Shown here: piece after piece, positions 3,914 to 7,245 of the stretch | Position numbering within the stretch: position 1 is the stretch's first letter | Layout: each line of letters begins with the position of its first letter | Assembly: GCA_028864955.1 (NCBI GenBank) | Contig: JAGWLE010000031.1 | Coordinates: 1-7,245 of the forward strand | From: Patescibacteria group bacterium | GTDB lineage: Bacteria; Patescibacteriota; Minisyncoccia; Phycocordibacterales; PALSA-1337 | Reading direction: 5' to 3' | DNA length: 7,245 bases | The notes under the pieces: generated by a model | Databases searched by the model: none | Told to the model about the DNA's origin: nothing | The model's input: only the letters and a program-made list of their open reading frames with translations | Position numbers and translations under genes: made by a program

Positions 3914-5791
3914 ATGAAGAAGGTCAAGCCTCGAGCCGGCAGGAAAGTTCAAACGAAAAAGGCCGCGTCTCCTCATCCTCACAAGTACGTATTCATCATC
4001 GGCGGCGTGATGTCGGGCGTGGGCAAGGGCATCGCCACATCGTCTATCGGCATGCTGCTCTCCAGCCGAGGCTTCAAAGCCAATCTAGTCAAAGTTGACC
4101 CGTATCTCAATGTTGACGCCGGCACCATGAACCCGACGGAACACGGCGAGGTCTTTGTGCTCGATTCCGGCCTGGAGACTGACCAGGACATGGGCAATTA
4201 TGAGCGATTCCTGAATCGGGACTTGACCAATGCCGACTATATGACCTCCGGCATGGTCTATAAGTCGGTCATCGACAAGGAACGATCATTGCAATATGGC
4301 GGACGCTTTGTGGACGCGGACCATGTCCGCGAGGAGATCGTCGACCGGATCGAAGAGAGCGCCCGCCTGAACAAGTCGGACATCACGGTCGTCGAGATCG
4401 GCGGCACGATCGGCGATTATCAGAATGTCATGTTCTATGAGGCCGCCCGGGTGATCAAGATCAGGCATCCGCACGATGTGCTCTTTATCCTGGTCTCGTA
4501 TCTGCCGGTGCCGGGCACGATCGGCGAGATGAAATCAAAGCCGACGCAGAATGCGGTCAAACAGTTGAACGGCTACGGCATCCATGCCGACATCATCATT
4601 GCCCGCGGGCCGATGCCGATCGATCACAAGCGCAAAGAGAAGATTGCCTTTACCTGCAACATCGATCCACACCATGTCATCTCGGCGCCGGACATCAAGA
4701 GTATCTATGACGTGCCGGTAAATTTCAAACACGATCGTATCGACGAGATCATTCTCAAAGGCCTCGGCCTGCCGGTGCCAAAATCCGATGAGTCTTACGC
4801 CGCCTGGCAGCGTATGGCCCGCGGCATCAAGAATCACACCAAGCATACCGTCAATATCGCCATTGTCGGCAAGTATTTCAATACGGGCGACTTCGTGCTG
4901 GCTGATTCGTATATATCTGTCATCGAAGCCATCAAATTTTCGGCCCACACCTGCGGCGTCAAGGCGGTTATCCATACGGTCAATGCGCGGGATTTCGAAA
5001 ACCCCAAGGTACGTCACTCGCCGTATGCCGTGCTCGACAGGATGGACGGCGTGATTGTGCCGGGCGGTTTCGGCGAGACTGGCATAGAGGGAAAATTGAG
5101 CGTCATCCGCCGCTGTCGCGAGCATGATATTCCGTATTTCGGCCTGTGCTACGGCATGCAGCTCATGACCATCGAGTTCGCCCGTTCTATTCTCGGCTTG
5201 GCCGAGGCGCATACGGCCGAGATCGATCCGCACTCGCCGCACCTGGTGATCGACATCATGCCTGATCAAAAGAAAAAGATCGCCGCCGGCAATTACGGCG
5301 GTTCCATGAGGCTCGGCCTGTACCCGACAAAGCTGGAAAAAGATACGGTGGCCTACGGGGCTTACGCGGCCAATGCGCGGTCGGACCGCCAATTGCCGGC
5401 GAGCCGCCTGATACGCGAACGTCATCGACACCGCTACGAAGTCAATCCGCGCTACATCAAGCGCCTGGAAGAGGCCGGCCTGGTGTTTTCGGGCAAATCG
5501 CCTGACGGCTCGCTCATGGAAATAGCCGAACTGCCGCGTACCGGCGATCATGCGCACCCGTTTTTCTTGGGCACGCAATTCCATCCGGAATTCCTGGCTC
5601 GGCCGCTCTCGCCGCACCCTCTGTTCACGGAATTCGTCAAAGCCGCCAAGGATCGCAGCAAAAAACTATTCGATGTCCGGATGGCGGAAATGACAGGGCA
5701 GAGTGATGGCACGGCCATGGGTCCGGCCACGGCCGAGGTCATGTCGGACACCGCGCTCTTCAACGATCCGCAAAAAGTGGACGGTGAATGA
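3914..5791 (+). CDS. pyrG: CTP synthase
   Basis: Makes CTP from UTP, ATP and glutamine in the cytoplasm. It has 625 residues; E. coli PyrG has 545. The amidoligase domain starts with GGVMSGVGKG (30-39) and holds DPYLNVDAGTMNPTEHGEV, EIGGTIGD and KPTQNAVKQL. The glutaminase domain has PGGFGETGIEGK, nucleophile Cys412 in FGLCYGMQ, and His557 and Glu559 in GTQFHPEF, so the triad is complete. The stretch YLPVPGTIGEMKSK is longer than its E. coli equivalent. A basic N-terminal tail of about 22 residues and a C-terminal tail of about 45 explain part of the extra length. ATG 3914 is preferred over TTG 3896, which lies before the -10 box. The last four bases overlap the next ATG (ATGA). Confidence 0.97.
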   Translation: MKKVKPRAGRKVQTKKAASPHPHKYVFIIGGVMSGVGKGIATSSIGMLLSSRGFKANLVKVDPYLNVDAGTMNPTEHGEVFVLDSGLETDQDMGNYERFLNRDLTNADYMTSGMVYKSVIDKERSLQYGGRFVDADHVREEIVDRIEESARLNKSDITVVEIGGTIGDYQNVMFYEAARVIKIRHPHDVLFILVSYLPVPGTIGEMKSKPTQNAVKQLNGYGIHADIIIARGPMPIDHKRKEKIAFTCNIDPHHVISAPDIKSIYDVPVNFKHDRIDEIILKGLGLPVPKSDESYAAWQRMARGIKNHTKHTVNIAIVGKYFNTGDFVLADSYISVIEAIKFSAHTCGVKAVIHTVNARDFENPKVRHSPYAVLDRMDGVIVPGGFGETGIEGKLSVIRRCREHDIPYFGLCYGMQLMTIEFARSILGLAEAHTAEIDPHSPHLVIDIMPDQKKKIAAGNYGGSMRLGLYPTKLEKDTVAYGAYAANARSDRQLPASRLIRERHRHRYEVNPRYIKRLEEAGLVFSGKSPDGSLMEIAELPRTGDHAHPFFLGTQFHPEFLARPLSPHPLFTEFVKAAKDRSKKLFDVRMAEMTGQSDGTAMGPATAEVMSDTALFNDPQKVDGE

Positions 5792-5835
5792 TATCCGTGA
5801 TACCGTCTCTGCAGACCGGCATGCCTGCCGGCTAG
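5788..5835 (+). other. 15-codon lead ORF, in frame with the membrane protein, ending in TAG
   Basis: ATG 5788 overlaps the pyrG stop as ATGA, a usual sign of translational coupling. It reads MISVIPSLQTGMPAG and stops at TAG 5833-5835. The same frame then runs on without a stop to 6366. It may be the original start of the membrane gene cut off by a nonsense change, or a short lead peptide that delivers ribosomes to a restart. Confidence 0.4.
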
Positions 5836-6366
5836 AAAGGATATACGAGACAGCTCATTTCATGTGCCTCGCGCCTGCTGGCCTGGGTTTCGACATACCT
5901 GGCAAGCAGCGCGTATTATTACATCTATCTCGCGTACGAGATCGGCCGTCGCGGCGTCGTAGCCGGCGGTCTGGTGCTCATCGCCGAGCAGTTGGCGGTC
6001 TTTACCTCACTGGTTTTCATCCACGACTGGCTCGATCTGGACATTCTGGGCATCGAAGCGGCCAGAGCGGCGTATCGCGCCCGTCAGGCTCGCGCCGCCG
6101 CTCACGGTCGCCGACCGCTATGGCGATGCTTGATCCAGCTGGCGGCCGGCGTAGTGGGATTCTGGGTGCTGACTATACCATTCTCGCCCTTGAATACGGT
6201 GCTGGCTCTGCGCAAAACAGGACACAGAGGGCTCCGGGCGAGAGATGTCTGCACGCTCCTTGCGGCGGTGGTATTTGCCACGGCCTATTGGGTGGCGGCC
6301 AACCGTCTGATTTTCCGGCATGTCTGGAACAGCTTGCGCCTGTTTATCGGGGGATTCATTCGTTAA
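5836..6366 (+). CDS. Four-helix membrane protein, start unresolved
   Basis: The frame runs from after the TAG at 5833 to the TAA at 6364-6366, 176 residues. Four hydrophobic segments are seen, roughly LLAWVSTYLASSAYYYIYLA, VVAGGLVLIAEQLAVFTSLV, CLIQLAAGVVGFWVLTI and VCTLLAAVVFATAYWVAA. A basic loop (RARQARAAAHGRR) lies between helices 2 and 3. The only ordinary start after the TAG is GTG 5974, which would cut off the whole first helix, so coding very probably begins earlier. AAAGGA at 5836-5841 could serve a non-standard start such as ATT 5857. The alternatives are TAG read-through from ATG 5788, a frameshift (ATG 5862 lies in another frame), or a broken gene. The family is not recognised. 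It follows pyrG directly. Confidence 0.6.
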   Translation, partial: KGYTRQLISCASRLLAWVSTYLASSAYYYIYLAYEIGRRGVVAGGLVLIAEQLAVFTSLVFIHDWLDLDILGIEAARAAYRARQARAAAHGRRPLWRCLIQLAAGVVGFWVLTIPFSPLNTVLALRKTGHRGLRARDVCTLLAAVVFATAYWVAANRLIFRHVWNSLRLFIGGFIR

Positions 6367-6371
6367 CACGC

Positions 6372-6395
6372 GGCGCACGTTCCCCAACGTGCGCC
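6372..6395 (+). terminator. Hairpin terminator after the membrane protein gene
   Basis: A perfect 10-bp stem, GGCGCACGTT/AACGTGCGCC, encloses a CCCC loop and starts 5 bases after the stop codon. The following ATTCTCAT is a poor U tract, so termination may be incomplete or the hairpin may mainly protect the 3' end. Confidence 0.65.
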
Positions 6396-6429
6396 ATTCT
6401 CATGCAGTCTCCTCAAATTTCATAACGAC

Positions 6430-6458
6430 TTGAATAAAGCGCTGTTTTGTCGTATTTT
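6430..6458 (+). promoter_or_regulatory. Promoter for tRNA-Gln
   Basis: TTGAAT (6430-6435) and TATTTT (6453-6458), each matching the consensus at 4/6, are exactly 17 bases apart. Transcription would begin near 6465, leaving about 44 bases to trim before the tRNA. The rest of 6396-6508 shows nothing else I can name. Confidence 0.45.
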
Positions 6459-6508
6459 ATGTGGACACGATGTTTGGGCCGTGCTTTGTCGGCTGTCGCC
6501 CGAATCCT

Positions 6509-6582
6509 TGCGGGATCGTCTAATGGTAGGACAACGGACTCTGAATCCGTTTATCTTGGTTCGAATCCAAGTCCCGCAGCCA
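6509..6582 (+). tRNA. tRNA-Gln (CTG)
   Basis: Cloverleaf with acceptor TGCGGGA/TCCCGCA, D arm GTCT-AATGGTA-GGAC, anticodon stem ACGGA/TCCGT around CTCTGAA, variable loop TTAT, and T arm CTTGG-TTCGAAT-CCAAG. Anticodon CTG, the weak U1-A72 pair and discriminator G73 (6579) all fit glutamine. Unlike the five other tRNAs here, CCA is encoded (6580-6582). Confidence 0.97.
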
Positions 6583-6593
6583 ACACATGCACC

Positions 6594-6622
6594 CTGACCG
6601 AGAGCCATATTTTGAATATACA
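6594..6622 (+). promoter_or_regulatory. Possible promoter for the small membrane protein gene
   Basis: CTGACC (6594-6599) and TATACA (6617-6622) are 17 bases apart, each 4/6 to consensus, with a start near 6629. A purine-rich GAGAGGGG (6637-6644) lies in the leader but is 17 bases from the ATG. Confidence 0.35.
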
Positions 6623-6661
6623 ATTGGTTCTAGACCGAGAGGGGCCGGGTGCAGAAATTCG

Positions 6662-7027
6662 ATGAAAATTTCAAGAATAATTTATGGATTACTAACAGCA
6701 GCTCTCACATGGGCATACTTCATGCCGTGGCTGATCGATCATGGTCAAAACTTTCCCGGCTGGGCGACAGTGCTCTTCTCTTTCTTCTACTTCGTCGGTG
6801 TCTCTATCGCTATAGTTATTTTCTTTACCGGCTATCGAGCCGTCGGACTCTCGATATTTGCAGGTGTGATTATGATTGCTAGCAACCTCTTAACAGGAAT
6901 ATTTCTTGGACTTAGTGCTGCTATGGGCATTGGACAACTAGGAGCAGGATTTGAGCTGGCGTTTATAACAAGTCTCGTCTATCTCATCCTTGGTCCGATA
7001 TGCGGAAGTAAGTTTGAAACCGCCTAA
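6662..7027 (+). CDS. Small four-helix membrane protein of unknown function
   Basis: ATG 6662 to TAA 7025-7027, 121 residues. Four hydrophobic segments are visible: IIYGLLTAALTWAYFMPWLI, WATVLFSFFYFVGVSIAIVI, AVGLSIFAGVIMIASNLL and LAFITSLVYLILGPI, with short loops. An earlier in-frame ATG at 6587 lies 5 bases after tRNA-Gln and would add 25 polar residues (MHPDREPYFEYTIG) in front of the first helix. That stretch also holds the possible promoter, so 6662 is preferred. Codon use is more AT-rich than in the ftsEX-pyrG genes. Its stop overlaps the next start (TAATG), which implies one transcript and coupled translation with the Nudix-like gene. I do not recognise the family. Confidence 0.75.
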   Translation: MKISRIIYGLLTAALTWAYFMPWLIDHGQNFPGWATVLFSFFYFVGVSIAIVIFFTGYRAVGLSIFAGVIMIASNLLTGIFLGLSAAMGIGQLGAGFELAFITSLVYLILGPICGSKFETA

Positions 7028-7245
7028 TGAAAGACAATTTTGGTGATTGGGATTTGCCTGGAGGTCGGATAAAGAAGGATGAATTTGAGGCACCTTTGGA
7101 AAAAATTATCGAAAGGAAAATGATACAAGAGTGTGGTTCGGAAGTTAAATACGAAATTGGGAAACCGCTTTTGTTTTTACGGCACGAAAGAGTTGAACAA
7201 TCAGCCGGCAATCCTACCGTTAGAATATTTGCCGTTGGCTATCCG
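7027..7245 (+). CDS. Nudix-like protein, N-terminal part, cut by window edge
   Basis: ATG 7027 shares its A with the upstream stop, and 73 residues are visible. DWDLPGGRI (7-14) followed by a helix and QECG (34-37) is the Nudix pattern. Nudix proteins usually split nucleoside diphosphates linked to another group. Compared with the Nudix box GX5EX7REUXEEXGU, G13 and E19 fit, but the gap from E19 to Arg30 is 10 instead of 7. The following metal-binding positions read K31, Q34 and E35 instead of three Glu, so activity is doubtful. Only about 11 residues precede the GG, fewer than the first strands of the fold usually need. Stop codons in this frame just upstream (TGA at 7012-7014) rule out a longer start. 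It may be a divergent subfamily or a decayed copy. Confidence 0.7.
   Translation, partial: MKDNFGDWDLPGGRIKKDEFEAPLEKIIERKMIQECGSEVKYEIGKPLLFLRHERVEQSAGNPTVRIFAVGYP

Noticed and set aside
4535..5617. 360-codon minus-strand ORF across pyrG
   Set aside because: It lies opposite a fully conserved PyrG with intact motifs. The open frame follows from GC-rich codon use on the plus strand.
5703..6425. 240-codon plus-strand ORF overlapping the pyrG end and the membrane protein
   Set aside because: Its product is Arg/Ser/Pro-rich with no domain pattern, while the other frame gives clean membrane helices and the correct PyrG end.
6596..6641. Nine-base direct repeat GACCGAGAG (6596-6604, 6633-6641)
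   Set aside because: Too short and isolated to support as a target-site duplication or attachment site without flanking evidence.

Overview
The window looks like a piece of a bacterial chromosome, probably from a small-genome lineage such as the Candidate Phyla Radiation (Patescibacteria). That placement is an inference. It rests on a shortened release factor 2, genes mostly without Shine-Dalgarno sites, a CTP synthase with terminal extensions, and tRNA genes mostly lacking an encoded CCA. UGA is used as a normal stop (ftsX and pyrG end in TGA) and an RF2 with an SPF motif is present, so UGA is not recoded here.

Layout: (1) 1-246, the C-terminal end of an unrecognised, probably exported protein. 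(2) 258-1085, a tRNA cluster: initiator tRNA-fMet on the minus strand, then tRNA-Met(CAT), tRNA-Asp(GTC), tRNA-Thr(GGT) and tRNA-Thr(CGT) on the plus strand. A 41-codon AT-rich small ORF lies inside the cluster, and a strong 43-nt hairpin sits between the two tRNA-Thr genes. (3) 1120-3854, prfB-ftsE-ftsX, a gene order known from many bacteria. The 171-bp prfB-ftsE gap holds two perfect 64-bp direct repeats, each able to fold into a long bulged hairpin. (4) 3914-5791, pyrG, with a promoter placed so that its mRNA would be leaderless. (5) 5788-6366, a four-helix membrane protein frame overlapping the pyrG stop but broken by an in-frame TAG, closed by a 10-bp terminator-like hairpin. (6) 6509-6582, tRNA-Gln(CTG), the only tRNA here with an encoded CCA. 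(7) 6662-7245, a more AT-rich pair: a small membrane protein whose stop overlaps the start of a Nudix-like protein cut by the window edge.

Functionally this is housekeeping DNA: translation (tRNAs, RF2), cell division and peptidoglycan hydrolase control (FtsEX), and CTP synthesis (PyrG). The least ordinary parts are the paired hairpin repeats that appear to supply the ftsE promoter, the tRNA-Met with an altered elbow pair, the inter-tRNA hairpin, the TAG-interrupted membrane gene, and the AT-rich Nudix pair behind tRNA-Gln. No gap longer than about 205 bases lacks a gene or RNA. I see no clear new multi-gene system.
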